From contig JAMPKV010000015.1 of the NCBI GenBank assembly GCA_039962225.1, forward strand, positions 85,959 to 149,958: a stretch of DNA of 64,000 bases, written 5' to 3'. The position numbers were made by a program, and so were the translations under genes. Shown here one piece after another: positions 48,794 to 58,342 of this stretch. This DNA is from Microcoleus sp. AS-A8. Lineage in GTDB: Bacteria; Cyanobacteriota; Cyanobacteriia; Cyanobacteriales; Coleofasciculaceae. The notes beneath the pieces are model-generated. The model had not been told where the DNA came from. It did not search any database and saw only the letters and a list, made by a program, of their open reading frames with translations. Numbering within the stretch: the stretch's first letter is position 1; each line of letters begins with the position of its first letter.

Positions 48794-48890
48794 AGCCTAT
48801 CCGAAAAGTGAGGATGAGAGCTGAAGCCGCAAATGGACACCGATCAAGACAGATGTTAAGGGATTCGGGAGTTAATTTTCCGGATAGGCT
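48794..48890. mobile_element. 97-bp MITE-like element in the ndhF-ndhD spacer
   Basis: The ends AGCCTATCCGAAAA and TTTTCCGGATAGGCT are inverted repeats of about 14 bp with one gap. The 97-bp interior encodes nothing. It resembles a non-autonomous derivative of a bacterial insertion sequence. I could not identify a clear target duplication. Confidence 0.6.
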
Positions 48891-49039
48891 ACAGTCTTAC
48901 AGTCTTTTCTGGTTGAGAGGGATGACTCACTGAGAGTTGCCAGTTTTTAGGGGTTAGTGCTGAGAATGCGCTTACTCCTGTTTTGGGGTACTCGACTTCT
49001 CAACCCGTCATCACCCAATCACTGACAACTAACAAGTTT

Positions 49040-51112
49040 TTAGGTAATCCCAGAGGCAATCACTAAACCCAAGACAGCGGCAAAGACAATTAGGGCATAG
49101 AACTGGACACGACCATTTTCCAGGTATTTCAACCCTTCACCACTTAACAGCGTTGCGAAGCCGGTCAGGTTAACGGCACCATCGACAATGCGGTAGTCCA
49201 CTTCCATAATCTGCCGTGCAACTCGGCGCAGCCCGATGACAAACACTTTGTGATAAATGTCATCAAAGTACCACTTGTTTAATGACAGATTGTACAAGGG
49301 TGTAATTTTTTGGGCGATCGCTTTCGGGTCAATCTTACCGCTTAAGTACATCAGCGAAGCGACAGTAATCCCAATCAAGGCAATCCCGACGGAACTGCCA
49401 CCCATAATCAGAAATTCTGTCCAATCAAAAGCTTCTGCCTCTGCCGCTACGTGGGCAACAGCTTCCCCTGCGGGGTGAATAAACTCCTCGAAGTAGTTGT
49501 TAAACGGCGTCCCCACTAATCCAATCAGTGTTGAGGGTACCGCTAGTAACAACAGGGGTAAGGTCATGGTGAGCGGAGACTCATGGGGAAACTCACTGTG
49601 TCCATGATCGTGATCGTCTTCGTGATCCGCCTCTGCTTTCAGTTCTTTAGTATCCATCGCACCGGGGCCAAAGGCGGGTGCTACTTGACCCAATGCGGCG
49701 GCTTTGAGCTGCTGTCGGATATGGGTTAAATTCCCCCGGAACTCTCCCTCAAAGGTAGAGAAATACATCCGGAACATATAAAAGGCTGTTATGCCAGCGG
49801 TGAGCCAGCCAATCAACCACAGAATGGGATTCGCCTCGAACGCATTGCCGAGAATTTCATCCTTTGACCAGAAACCGGCAAAGGGAGGAATGCCAGAAAT
49901 GGCTAGGGTACCAATGAAAAAGGTCAGAGCTGTGAGCGGCATATACTTCCGCAAGCCCCCCATCAGTCGCATATCTTGAGCCAAAACTGGGTCATGACCC
50001 ACAACACCTTCCATGCCATGAATCACTGAACCCGAACCCAGGAATAGCATGGCTTTGAAATAAGCATGAGTCATCAGGTGGAATAACCCAGCCGTATAGG
50101 AGCCAATACCCATCGCCATGACCATATAACCCAATTGGGAAATGGTGGAATAGGCTAAACCTTTCTTAATGTCATTTTGCGTGATCGCGATCGAAGCACC
50201 TAAAAAGGCTGTGAAAGCTCCCGTCCAAGCAATCACGTTCATCACGGATGGGATGCCATCAAACACCGGGTACATCCGGGCAATCAAAAATACCCCAGCC
50301 GCCACCATTGTTGCCGCGTGAATCAGCGCGGAAATGGGCGTTGGGCCTTCCATGGCGTCTGGTAGCCAGACATGTAGGGGGAATTGGGCTGATTTCGCCA
50401 CTGGCCCTAAAAACACCAAAATAGCAAACAGTGCAGCTAGAGCAGAGCTCAGGTAACCAGCTTCCACAAAGGTTTTCAGGTGGGCACCCATGACATCAAA
50501 CTCAAAGCTGCCCGTGGCCCAGTAAAGACCTAAAATACCCAACAGCAGACCAAAGTCCCCTACACGGTTAGTGACAAATGCTTTTTGCGCTGCATCTGCT
50601 GCGGGCTTACGGTCATACCAGAAGCCAACCAGCAGGTATGAACACATACCCACCAATTCCCAGAAAATATAAACCTGTACTAAGTTGGGACTGACGACCA
50701 AACCCAACATGGAGGAGCTAAACACACTCAAATAGGCATAGAAGCGAACATATCCCGGATCGTGAGCCATGTAGCCATCGGTGTAAATCATCACCAGTAA
50801 AGCTACTGTTGTCACAATTACCAGCATCAGTGCCGTCAAGTGATCGATGGTGTAGCCCATCGACAAGTGAAAGTTTCCAGCCGACGCCCATTCTAGCGTT
50901 CGGGTAAAAGGTTCATGTCCCTGAAATTGACTCCACAGCAAAGCAAAGGAAAGAACCATGGATGCTCCCAGGAGGGAGACAACGAATACGGCGTTTAACT
51001 GCCGCAGACGGTTCGTTGCTTTGTTGATGGTGATTAGCCCTAAGCCCACCAGCATTGCCCCTAATAAGGGCAAAACTGGTATAAGCCAGGCATATTGATA
51101 AAGCGGTTCCAT
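49040..51112 (-). CDS. ndhF: NAD(P)H-quinone oxidoreductase subunit 5 (NDH-1)
   Basis: This 690-residue membrane protein is the largest proton-pumping subunit of NDH-1. It has about 16 helices and the motifs FWELVGMCSYLLVGFW, LPDAMEGPTPISALIHAATMV and THAYFKAMLFLGSGSVIH. An H/D/E-rich hydrophilic loop (EADHEDDHDHGHSE, about residues 510-525) is a cyanobacterial feature. It precedes ndhD on the same strand. The 668 bp upstream may contain a small RNA. Confidence 0.95.
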   Translation of the reverse strand: MEPLYQYAWLIPVLPLLGAMLVGLGLITINKATNRLRQLNAVFVVSLLGASMVLSFALLWSQFQGHEPFTRTLEWASAGNFHLSMGYTIDHLTALMLVIVTTVALLVMIYTDGYMAHDPGYVRFYAYLSVFSSSMLGLVVSPNLVQVYIFWELVGMCSYLLVGFWYDRKPAADAAQKAFVTNRVGDFGLLLGILGLYWATGSFEFDVMGAHLKTFVEAGYLSSALAALFAILVFLGPVAKSAQFPLHVWLPDAMEGPTPISALIHAATMVAAGVFLIARMYPVFDGIPSVMNVIAWTGAFTAFLGASIAITQNDIKKGLAYSTISQLGYMVMAMGIGSYTAGLFHLMTHAYFKAMLFLGSGSVIHGMEGVVGHDPVLAQDMRLMGGLRKYMPLTALTFFIGTLAISGIPPFAGFWSKDEILGNAFEANPILWLIGWLTAGITAFYMFRMYFSTFEGEFRGNLTHIRQQLKAAALGQVAPAFGPGAMDTKELKAEADHEDDHDHGHSEFPHESPLTMTLPLLLLAVPSTLIGLVGTPFNNYFEEFIHPAGEAVAHVAAEAEAFDWTEFLIMGGSSVGIALIGITVASLMYLSGKIDPKAIAQKITPLYNLSLNKWYFDDIYHKVFVIGLRRVARQIMEVDYRIVDGAVNLTGFATLLSGEGLKYLENGRVQFYALIVFAAVLGLVIASGIT

Positions 51113-51227
51113 GGCGAATGCCTTCTTCAGATTTCGTTACTATTCTGGCAAAACGTTAACACTGTGACATATACCTACTCGAAAAAAAAGTTTGCTTACA
51201 AACAATCAATAAACAACACTAGTGCAA

Positions 51228-51264
51228 GAAGGCAGAAGACAGAAGGCAGAAGGCAGAAGGAAAG
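51228..51264. repeat. Degenerate heptamer repeat (AGAAGGC/AGAAGAC)
   Basis: Five degenerate copies of a 7-bp unit run through this stretch upstream of ndhF. They are of the STRR type common in filamentous cyanobacteria. Confidence 0.65.
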
Positions 51265-51349
51265 AAAGCTTGTACAGCAAGCTTTTTAACCTTTATTCAA
51301 CTGGATAGTTATTTCCGCCACGCTGCACTAGGTAAAAGTATCTACCCAA

Positions 51350-51386
51350 TAAAAGAACCATCGGTTGATTACTTCTACCGATGGTT
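51350..51386 (-). terminator. Probable terminator upstream of ndhF
   Basis: The minus strand reads a perfect 10-bp stem (AACCATCGGT/ACCGATGGTT) followed by CTTTTATT. It lies 395 bp beyond the thioredoxin gene stop, so it may end either that transcript or a separate small RNA. Confidence 0.55.
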
Positions 51387-51780
51387 ACATATGAAGCAAG
51401 CCAATGAGCAGGTCTTTAGACAACTGCCTAGGCTGCCTTTAACTGTGTATCTTTACTGGATCAAAGCTCAGTTTATAGCTATCTTCACCCTAAGTAAGGG
51501 CACGCCTTAGCAACCTTTGACTTCGCCTTATGCTTTTATGCCCTAAGGCTTATAGAGCTGGGTTCTAGAGCAATATGTAGGGGTGTGGGGAAGCCCCTCA
51601 TGGAACAACATCCAGACTAAAGGTTACGCCTGTTAAGAACGCTTACGAAAAAGATATACACAGTTTAGATTTTTGGTATTTTATCACAAAATCACAATTT
51701 CGTTAGTATTGGGTGTTGATTCATCCCGATGCGGGGATACGGGGGACAGAGATCGCGCCTCCAACAATAGACTATATAAG

Positions 51781-52122
51781 CTAGGCCGATTGGGGAAGCG
51801 AAGTGACCATGAGTGTTTTGAGTGCCATTCGCACATCCTCACGCCCATGAAAGTTATCAAGCCGTTGAATCACCTGACCTCCCTCAAATAAGAGCAACGT
51901 CGGCAGGGACTTAATGCGATAAGTCGTGGCAAGCTTCAGATTGTCATCGGCATTGATCTTTACTATTTTGACCTGCCCATTCCATTCCGACTGAAACTCC
52001 CGAACTAGGGGCTGGATGACTCGACACAGTCCACACCAGGGTGCCGAGAAATCCACTAAAACGGGCAGCGAAGATTCTAAAACCTCTTGTCTAAAAGTCC
52101 GCTCGTTAAGAGACAACACCAT
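51781..52122 (-). CDS. Thioredoxin with CGLC active site
   Basis: This 113-residue protein has the thioredoxin fold with PWCGLCRVIQP (C30, C33) in place of the canonical WCGPC. The cis-proline motif is SLPTLLLFE. Replacing Pro by Leu in the redox motif usually shifts the potential and partner range. The N-terminal Met matches the family start. A spacer of 137 bp with paired GTAATAC repeats separates it from the upstream NnrU-like gene on the same strand. Confidence 0.88.
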   Translation of the reverse strand: MVLSLNERTFRQEVLESSLPVLVDFSAPWCGLCRVIQPLVREFQSEWNGQVKIVKINADDNLKLATTYRIKSLPTLLLFEGGQVIQRLDNFHGREDVRMALKTLMVTSLPQSA

Positions 52123-52215
52123 TTTCCCTCGAAAATATATGAGTTTTTACAATGATTGGGATCATGCTACATCCAATTTGGATAATTTGGGCAATGAAAA
52201 TCAAGAAAAATCCTG

Positions 52216-52263
52216 GTATTACCTGTATTACGGCTTGACGAGCGGATGTATTACGTGTATTAC
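52216..52263 (-). promoter_or_regulatory. Two pairs of GTAATAC repeats upstream of thioredoxin gene
   Basis: On the minus strand GTAATAC occurs at 52263-52257, 52254-52248, 52231-52225 and 52222-52216, which gives two pairs, each with a 9-bp period. The first overlaps the stop codon of the NnrU-like gene. It could be an operator for the thioredoxin gene or a chance STRR. Confidence 0.3.
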
Positions 52264-53003
52264 CAATTCACTTTCCCAGTCGCCGCGATCAGTAGGGGAT
52301 GTGCCCACCACAGCAACAGGATAAAAACGGTAACGCCGAGGTAAGCCGGACGGACAAACTCTTCCCATTTGAGGGTCTGACGTCCCTGGAGAATCGCCAA
52401 GAAAGGGATGACAGACGTGCGAGCTTTTGCCACCTCAAAAGCATCACCATATCGTGCCTGCATACGTCTATCGCCATGCCAGACGGCGAAAAGATGATGC
52501 AGGATTAATCCGACTGAGGTGAGGAGGGTGAAGCTAGTACCCACCCAAAGGGTATGAGCAACGCACCAAATGACCTGTCCCACCATTTGAGGGTGTCGAG
52601 TGATGCGAATGATGCCTGTCTCGAACAGATGAACTTGGGGCTTTTGAATCGCGGCAATTTCTAGTAAGTTGAACGTAGCTGGATAGAGAAAAAGAAAAGA
52701 AATTGCAGAGAGAACCCAAACCAGCGACTGGATGCCGGGAACACCCTGAACGAGCCAAAGTTGTAAGCCGTCATATCGGTGATTAAAAAAGTAAATTATT
52801 AATACAACAGCGAGGGGGAGGCTAACTAGGGCAAACAGAATACGGTAGAGTCTTGGACCGATGCGTTGTTCTCCCCAAGGTCGGAGTGCGGCTAAACCAC
52901 TGTGAGCGATCGCAAACCCCAAAAGCAACCCAAGCATCACAAAATGGCTGGATGTTAGCCAACTCGAAAACGCCATAAAGATTAATGTAGATACTGTGAA
53001 CAT
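52260..53003 (-). CDS. NnrU/Z-ISO-like membrane protein
   Basis: This 247-residue protein has about six hydrophobic segments and the conserved ITRHPQMVGQVIWCVAH and ILHHLFAVWHGDRRM histidines of the NnrU family. The plant 15-cis-zeta-carotene isomerase Z-ISO belongs to this family and binds heme. In a cyanobacterium a carotenoid role is possible but not proven. It lies upstream of the thioredoxin gene and divergent from rbcR. Confidence 0.83.
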   Translation of the reverse strand: MFTVSTLIFMAFSSWLTSSHFVMLGLLLGFAIAHSGLAALRPWGEQRIGPRLYRILFALVSLPLAVVLIIYFFNHRYDGLQLWLVQGVPGIQSLVWVLSAISFLFLYPATFNLLEIAAIQKPQVHLFETGIIRITRHPQMVGQVIWCVAHTLWVGTSFTLLTSVGLILHHLFAVWHGDRRMQARYGDAFEVAKARTSVIPFLAILQGRQTLKWEEFVRPAYLGVTVFILLLWWAHPLLIAATGKVNW

Positions 53004-53170
53004 TCCATCCTAACAAGTATTGCTCTAAGTACTTGCGGCCTTGGTATGTTACTGTCGATTTCAGCAGAGACTGACAACTTTTACTCTTAGGCCGTCCACC
53101 TTGAGTCAAATCTCATCGTCAAACAAATTGTTACTGGCCTCAGTTGCTCCTTTCACTCAGGTTTAGCCGT

Positions 53171-54172
53171 ATGTCTGACCTTCCTTTCACTCTTGACCAA
53201 CTCCGCATTCTCAAAGCAATCGCTACTGAGGGGAGTTTTAAGCGTGCTGCTGATAGCTTGTACGTTTCACAACCCGCTGTAAGTTTGCAGGTTCAAAACC
53301 TAGAGCGGCAGTTAGATGTTCCCTTATTTGACCGGGGCGGACGCCGCGCCCAACTGACGGAAGCAGGATACCTCCTCCTGAGCTACGGGGAAAAAATACT
53401 CTCGCTTTGCCAAGAAACCTGTCGGGCGATCGAGGATTTACAAAATCTCCAGGGTGGTACGTTGATCGTCGGCGCGTCTCAAACCACCGGCACCTATCTC
53501 CTGCCTCGAATGATTGGCATGTTTAGGCAGCGCTATCCCGATGTCGCTGTGCAATTGCAGGTTCACTCCACTCGCCGCACCGCTTGGAGTGTTGCCAATG
53601 GACAAGTGGATTTAGCGATTATCGGCGGGGAAGTTCCAGGTGAGTTACAAGAGACGCTAGAAATCATTCCTTATTCAGAAGACGAGCTGGCGCTGATTTT
53701 GCCACCTTTTCATCCTCTAGCCAAAGTCGGCACAATCCAAAGAGAGGATTTGTATAAATTGCAGTTCATTGCCTTAGATTCTCAATCCACCATCCGCAAG
53801 GTGATTGACCAAGTCCTCACGCGTTGCGCCATTGACCCCAGACGCCTCAAGGTTGAAATGGAACTGAACTCCATTGAGGCGATTAAAAATGCCGTGCAAT
53901 CCGGACTAGGGGCTGCTTTTGTCTCCATTTCGGCGATTGAAAAAGAGTTACAGATGGGCATCCTACATCGGGCACTGATCGATGATGTCGTCGTCAAGCG
54001 GGCGCTGTCTGTGATTGTCAACCCCCACCGTTATCGTTCTAAGGCTGCTGAAGCATTTAGTCGGGAGATTCTCCCAGAATTTGCCAACCCTGGATGGAAA
54101 CTCAAACCCGAACCCGTCGCCATGGCAACACCGAAGATCCAGGCTAGTTCTGCTCATGCCGTAGGAGATTAA
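53171..54172 (+). CDS. rbcR: RbcR-type LysR transcriptional regulator
   Basis: This 333-residue LysR protein begins [20 protein letters not shown] and has the helix-turn-helix [21 protein letters not shown]. The C-terminal effector domain contains [20 protein letters not shown] and DLAIIGGEV, matching RbcR, which activates the Rubisco operon in response to carbon supply in cyanobacteria. The ATG at 53171 is preferred over one nine codons upstream. It is divergent from the NnrU-like gene, near ndhF, an arrangement known in cyanobacteria. Confidence 0.93.
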   Translation: MSDLPFTLDQLRILKAIATEGSFKRAADSLYVSQPAVSLQVQNLERQLDVPLFDRGGRRAQLTEAGYLLLSYGEKILSLCQETCRAIEDLQNLQGGTLIVGASQTTGTYLLPRMIGMFRQRYPDVAVQLQVHSTRRTAWSVANGQVDLAIIGGEVPGELQETLEIIPYSEDELALILPPFHPLAKVGTIQREDLYKLQFIALDSQSTIRKVIDQVLTRCAIDPRRLKVEMELNSIEAIKNAVQSGLGAAFVSISAIEKELQMGILHRALIDDVVVKRALSVIVNPHRYRSKAAEAFSREILPEFANPGWKLKPEPVAMATPKIQASSAHAVGD

Positions 54173-54315
54173 CTAGAGTGTTTGGAAACTGAGGCATTGA
54201 GCGTCTAGGAATGTGCTTCGAGGCTAAAGTGGGAAGAGAAAGAAAAACCTGAGTGGCTTAATCTGTTAGTGTCTTTCGGTGCCTTCGATGCTCTATTCCT
54301 GACGCTCTGCTCTAT

Positions 54316-55809
54316 ATGGAAATTTACTGCACCCGTCCTAGCTGTCCCCGCCCCCAAAATCACTTTCCCGATCTTGATAACAAGGCCACGCTCAAGACGG
54401 CTCAGCAGAAATACTGTACATCCTGCGGAATGCCACTGATTTTAGTGGGTCGCTACCTTCCCTTGAAGTTACTCGGACAGGGAGGATTTGGAGCCGCATT
54501 TCTCGCTCGCGATCGCTATACCCCCGCCATGCGCCAGTGCGTGGTTAAACAATTTCAGCCCTCTGGGGATTTGAACCCACAGCAGCTTCAAATGGCGCAA
54601 GATTTATTTGAGCGAGAGGCGGAAGTTTTAGAGCAACTGGGTAGCCGTCATCCCCAAATCCCGGATCTGTTTGCCTTCTTTCCCTTGAGTGTGCCTAGAC
54701 CGCAAGGGGGTAAGGAAGACCAATTCTTCTATCTCGTACAAGAATATATTGACGGACAAACCTTAGAGGAAGAATTAAACACCGAGGGGCAGTTTTCCGA
54801 AGCCGAAGCATTAGAAGTCCTGCGGGAAATTCTCAATGTGTTGAAGTTCGTCCATGACAATGACTCCATTCACCGAGATATTAAGCCCTCCAACATCATG
54901 CGTCACAAGAATGGGCGTCTGTATCTTTTAGACTTTGGTGCCGTGAAGCAGGTGACGGCAGCAGGGGCAAGAGCAGGGAGATCAACGGGAATTTATTCCC
55001 AAGGATATGCACCACCAGAGCAGATGGCAGGTGCTCAAGTCTACCCCTCAACCGACTTGTATGCTCTAGCGGTAACGGTGATTACATTGCTCACGGGGAA
55101 AGAGGCGGGAGAACTGTATGATTCCTACACCAACGGCTGGAATTGGAGAGGCTACACCCAAGTTAGCCAGACCTTGGCTAATGTGTTAGACCGAATGCTA
55201 TTACAAACTCCTAATCAACGCTTTGGGTCGGCTCAAGAGGTTATCGACGCTCTCACGCCAAGTCCCTCCCCACCGCCACCTCCGGTTAGTCCTCCACCCT
55301 CACAAGGGAGAACGCGACCTCATAGTCAATCACCACAGGTGTCACCGTCACCAGCCGTTCAGGTGTCCACTGTGTCCCCCACAATGCCGCCCTTGACTCA
55401 ACCTCAGAGTAGCCCACCCGTAGCGGCGGCTTCAATTCATCCCCAACCCCTACCTGCACAACCTAGTTTTTCTGTGTTGGAGGTTTTAGGTGGGGCAGCT
55501 TTTACAGGATTTGAAGCGGGATTGTTATTTACTGCCCTGCGTATCGTGCTGGGGGTTTCAACCATTAGCATAGGTCTATTAATCATCATTGTTGGAGGGC
55601 TGATTTTCGCGCAAAACCGTCGCCTGATCGAAGGGAAAGACTTGCCGATTATGGTTGGACTCACCCTGGCGACTGTGTTATTCCTCGCTATCAGGCAGAA
55701 TATACCTATCCCATTGGTGATGATGAGCGCTGTGTTCGCGGGAGCTGGAGCGATCGCAATCACAGCACTTTTCCAGCTCATTTATCGATTACTGCGTCGG
55801 TTGCTCTAA
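54316..55809 (+). CDS. Ser/Thr protein kinase with N-terminal zinc ribbon and C-terminal membrane segments
   Basis: This 497-residue protein has an N-terminal zinc ribbon (C5, C10, C34, C37) and a protein-kinase domain: GQGGFG (54-59), Lys78, HRDIKPSN (186-193), DFG (206-208) and YAPPEQM. A P/S/Q-rich linker of about 90 residues follows, then three or four hydrophobic segments at the C-terminus. It is a typical cyanobacterial membrane kinase. It precedes two substrate-binding-protein genes on the same strand by 33 bp, which suggests that they form a sensing unit. Confidence 0.93.
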   Translation: MEIYCTRPSCPRPQNHFPDLDNKATLKTAQQKYCTSCGMPLILVGRYLPLKLLGQGGFGAAFLARDRYTPAMRQCVVKQFQPSGDLNPQQLQMAQDLFEREAEVLEQLGSRHPQIPDLFAFFPLSVPRPQGGKEDQFFYLVQEYIDGQTLEEELNTEGQFSEAEALEVLREILNVLKFVHDNDSIHRDIKPSNIMRHKNGRLYLLDFGAVKQVTAAGARAGRSTGIYSQGYAPPEQMAGAQVYPSTDLYALAVTVITLLTGKEAGELYDSYTNGWNWRGYTQVSQTLANVLDRMLLQTPNQRFGSAQEVIDALTPSPSPPPPPVSPPPSQGRTRPHSQSPQVSPSPAVQVSTVSPTMPPLTQPQSSPPVAAASIHPQPLPAQPSFSVLEVLGGAAFTGFEAGLLFTALRIVLGVSTISIGLLIIIVGGLIFAQNRRLIEGKDLPIMVGLTLATVLFLAIRQNIPIPLVMMSAVFAGAGAIAITALFQLIYRLLRRLL

Positions 55810-55842
55810 ACCCTCCAATCCAGCCGCCAGCCTTATCAGTGC

Positions 55843-57240
55843 ATGTCCCAAAAAAACGAAACGGTTGTTCTTGTGGTTTCTTTAGTCGTCACTATGGCTT
55901 TAGTGGCGGGTCTGTGGTGGTTTCTACGTCCGAGACCGAGTCCGCCAAGTCCGCCGGGTGGAACCGCACCAACTCAACCGAATCAGCGTCTTCAAGAGCG
56001 CATTAGTGCAGGAGAAAAACTATTAATTCCTGCCAATGCCCCACCAGAGAAACAAGCGGCAATCCAGGCGATCGCATCAGGTAATTATGCGGAAGCTGTC
56101 ACGCAGCTAGAAGCCTCTCTCAAGAGAGAGCGCAACGACCCAGAAACCCTGATTTATCTCAACAATGCTCGGATTGGCAACCAAAAATCCTACACGATTG
56201 CAGCTTCTGTTCCTATCAGTTCTGATGCCAATGCGGCTCAAGAACTACTGCGTGGTATTGCTCAGGCTCAAAATGACATCAATCGAGCCGGTGGAATAAA
56301 AGGCATTCCCCTCAGAGTTCTCATTGCCAATGATGAGAATAAGTCAGATATCGCGAACCAAGTAGCTGCCGCCTTCGTAAAAAACGAGCAAGTATTGGGA
56401 GTCATCGGTCATTATGCCAGCGATGTCACCTTAGCAACAGCAGATACTTATCAATCTGGGGGATTGGTCGCGATTTCTCCGATTAGTACCACAGTCAAAT
56501 TATCGGGTCGTAGTCGCTATGTTTTTCGGACTGTGCCCAGTGATTATGTGGCAGCGAGAGCCTTGGCAGAGTATATGTTGCAAAAACTAAAACAGCAAAA
56601 AGTTGCTGTTTTCTTTAACTCCGAAAGTGGCTATAGCCAGTCTTTAAAGTCGGAGTTTGTCACGGCTGTTTCCCTGGGAGGCGGGGAAGTAATCAGCGAA
56701 GTGGACTTGTCTGATGCAAATTTTGATGCCGTTCCAAGCATCGATCAAGCGATTCAGGCAGGCGCACAGGTGCTGATGTTAGCGGTGAATACAGGCACCC
56801 TGGATAAAGCCATGCTTGTGGTTCAAGTGAATGGTAAACGGCTCAAGATCTTAGCCGGAGATGATGTTTATACACCCAAAACCTTGCAATTAGGAGGACT
56901 GGCGGCTGAAAGCATGGTATTGGCAATTCCCTGGCATATTGGGGCAAACCCTCAGGCTCAGTTTCCTAAAGCCGCTACTCAACTTTGGGGTGGAGAGGTA
57001 AACTGGCGCACGGCAATGGCTTATGATGCTGCCCAGGCACTGATTGCTGGGATTGAGCGCAATCCGACGCGGACGGGTGTGCAACAAGCACTGTTGGCAC
57101 GTGACTTTTCTGCCCAAGGTGCGGCTGGAACGATTAAGTTTTTGCCATCGGGCGATCGCAATCAGACTGTGCAGCTAGTGACTATTCAACCCAGCTCTGA
57201 TACTCCTTGGGGCTATAAATTTGTACCCTTACCCAAATAA
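55843..57240 (+). CDS. Membrane-anchored periplasmic binding protein, LivJ-type (Peripla_BP_6)
   Basis: This 465-residue protein has an N-terminal single helix (MSQKNETVVLVVSLVVTMALV) and a P-rich linker. A TPR-like segment at about 65-105 and a type-I periplasmic binding fold follow (YTIAASVPISSDANAAQELLRG, VIGHYASDVTLATADTYQ, FFNSESGYSQSL). No ABC permease or ATPase gene is adjacent, so it is probably a sensor rather than a transporter part. It follows the kinase by 33 bp and shares its first residues with the next gene. Confidence 0.88.
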   Translation: MSQKNETVVLVVSLVVTMALVAGLWWFLRPRPSPPSPPGGTAPTQPNQRLQERISAGEKLLIPANAPPEKQAAIQAIASGNYAEAVTQLEASLKRERNDPETLIYLNNARIGNQKSYTIAASVPISSDANAAQELLRGIAQAQNDINRAGGIKGIPLRVLIANDENKSDIANQVAAAFVKNEQVLGVIGHYASDVTLATADTYQSGGLVAISPISTTVKLSGRSRYVFRTVPSDYVAARALAEYMLQKLKQQKVAVFFNSESGYSQSLKSEFVTAVSLGGGEVISEVDLSDANFDAVPSIDQAIQAGAQVLMLAVNTGTLDKAMLVVQVNGKRLKILAGDDVYTPKTLQLGGLAAESMVLAIPWHIGANPQAQFPKAATQLWGGEVNWRTAMAYDAAQALIAGIERNPTRTGVQQALLARDFSAQGAAGTIKFLPSGDRNQTVQLVTIQPSSDTPWGYKFVPLPK

Positions 57241-57364
57241 GGAATTGTTAAGGTAAAAACTTATCGTAAAAAGAGAGAATTCTCGAAATATCACTTTTAA
57301 TTTTGACTTTTGACTGCTTATACACCGAAAGTTTGATGACTAAAATGATTGGTTTAATTGTGGT

Positions 57365-58303
57365 ATGTCACAAAAAAATGAAGCGACCGTTCTAGTCTTA
57401 GCCCTTTTAATTACTGCTGCCCTATTAGGGGGTGGATTTTGGTGGTTTACCCGTAGTTCTGGCTCTAATGTCGGTAATTTATCGACAGGTGATAATAACA
57501 CTCCGCAAAACCAACCTCAAGACCCAAACCTATCTCAACCCACTCAAACTTTCGCATCTCCTACCAATGTACAGAGTGGCACCACTGTAAGAATTGATGG
57601 TTCTACTAGTATGGTGCAAATTAATCAGGCACTTAAAAGCAGTTTTGAACAGCAATTTTCTGGAACAACTGTTAATACGAATGCAGGAGGGTCTGATAAA
57701 GGGATTCAAGACCTGATTCAGGGAAATATAGATGTTGCGGCTATCTCTCGCCCCCTGACTTTCCAAGAAACGAGTCAAGGTTTGGTGGCTGTGCCTGTCA
57801 CAAAAGATGCGATCGCGATTGTTGTTGGAGATAAAAATCCGTTTCGTAGAGGATTAAGTCAGAATCAAGTTAGGGGGATTTTCCAAGGGCAGATTACAGA
57901 TTGGTCAAAAGTAGGGGGAACAGCAGGAACGCTGCGAGTGATTAACCGTCCTCCAGAAAGTGGCACCCATCAGACATTTCAAGAGTTTGTTCTACAAGGA
58001 CAAAACTTTGGCACGACACCCAACATTACTACGCTGTCCCAAGATGCAACTACACCCCTACTGCGAGCGTTAGGAACGAGTGGCATTGGTTATGCAACCT
58101 ATTCTCAGGCGGTGAATCAAAAGACGGTACGGACTGTTGCAGTAGACGGGTTGACTCCTGAAGCACCCAATTACCCATATCAGCGAACCCTTTATTACGT
58201 TTACAAGCAGCCGGCTAGTCCTCAAGTTCAAGCCTTTCTGGGTTATGTTACTTCGGATAAAGGAAAGGATGCGATCGCATCTGCTGATAAATCTTCCAAG
58301 TAG
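57365..58303 (+). CDS. Membrane-anchored PstS-like phosphate-type binding protein
   Basis: This 312-residue protein has an N-terminal helix (MSQKNEATVLVLALLITAALLG) nearly identical in its first residues to the upstream binding protein, and a Q/N/P-rich linker. The PBP_like domain has VRIDGSTSMVQINQAL, NTNAGGSDKGIQDLIQG, DVAAISRPLTFQE and RPPESGTHQTFQEFV, the phosphate-binding loops of PstS. There is no pstCAB beside it. Together with the kinase it may sense a ligand. Confidence 0.9.
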   Translation: MSQKNEATVLVLALLITAALLGGGFWWFTRSSGSNVGNLSTGDNNTPQNQPQDPNLSQPTQTFASPTNVQSGTTVRIDGSTSMVQINQALKSSFEQQFSGTTVNTNAGGSDKGIQDLIQGNIDVAAISRPLTFQETSQGLVAVPVTKDAIAIVVGDKNPFRRGLSQNQVRGIFQGQITDWSKVGGTAGTLRVINRPPESGTHQTFQEFVLQGQNFGTTPNITTLSQDATTPLLRALGTSGIGYATYSQAVNQKTVRTVAVDGLTPEAPNYPYQRTLYYVYKQPASPQVQAFLGYVTSDKGKDAIASADKSSK

Positions 58304-58342
58304 TAAGTGTACAAAAGGCAACAGCAGTCCAGGATTTGTGCC

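Larger units (their letters stand above)
51113..51780. other. Structured intergenic region, possible ncRNA
   Basis: The 668 bp between ndhF and the thioredoxin gene contain no credible ORF. They hold the heptamer repeat, a hairpin AAAGCTTG/CAAGCTTT at 51265-51285, and a perfect 10-bp stem AACCATCGGT/ACCGATGGTT at 51356-51386. On the minus strand that stem is followed by CTTTTATT. Further inverted repeats lie at about 51510-51600. Confidence 0.5.
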
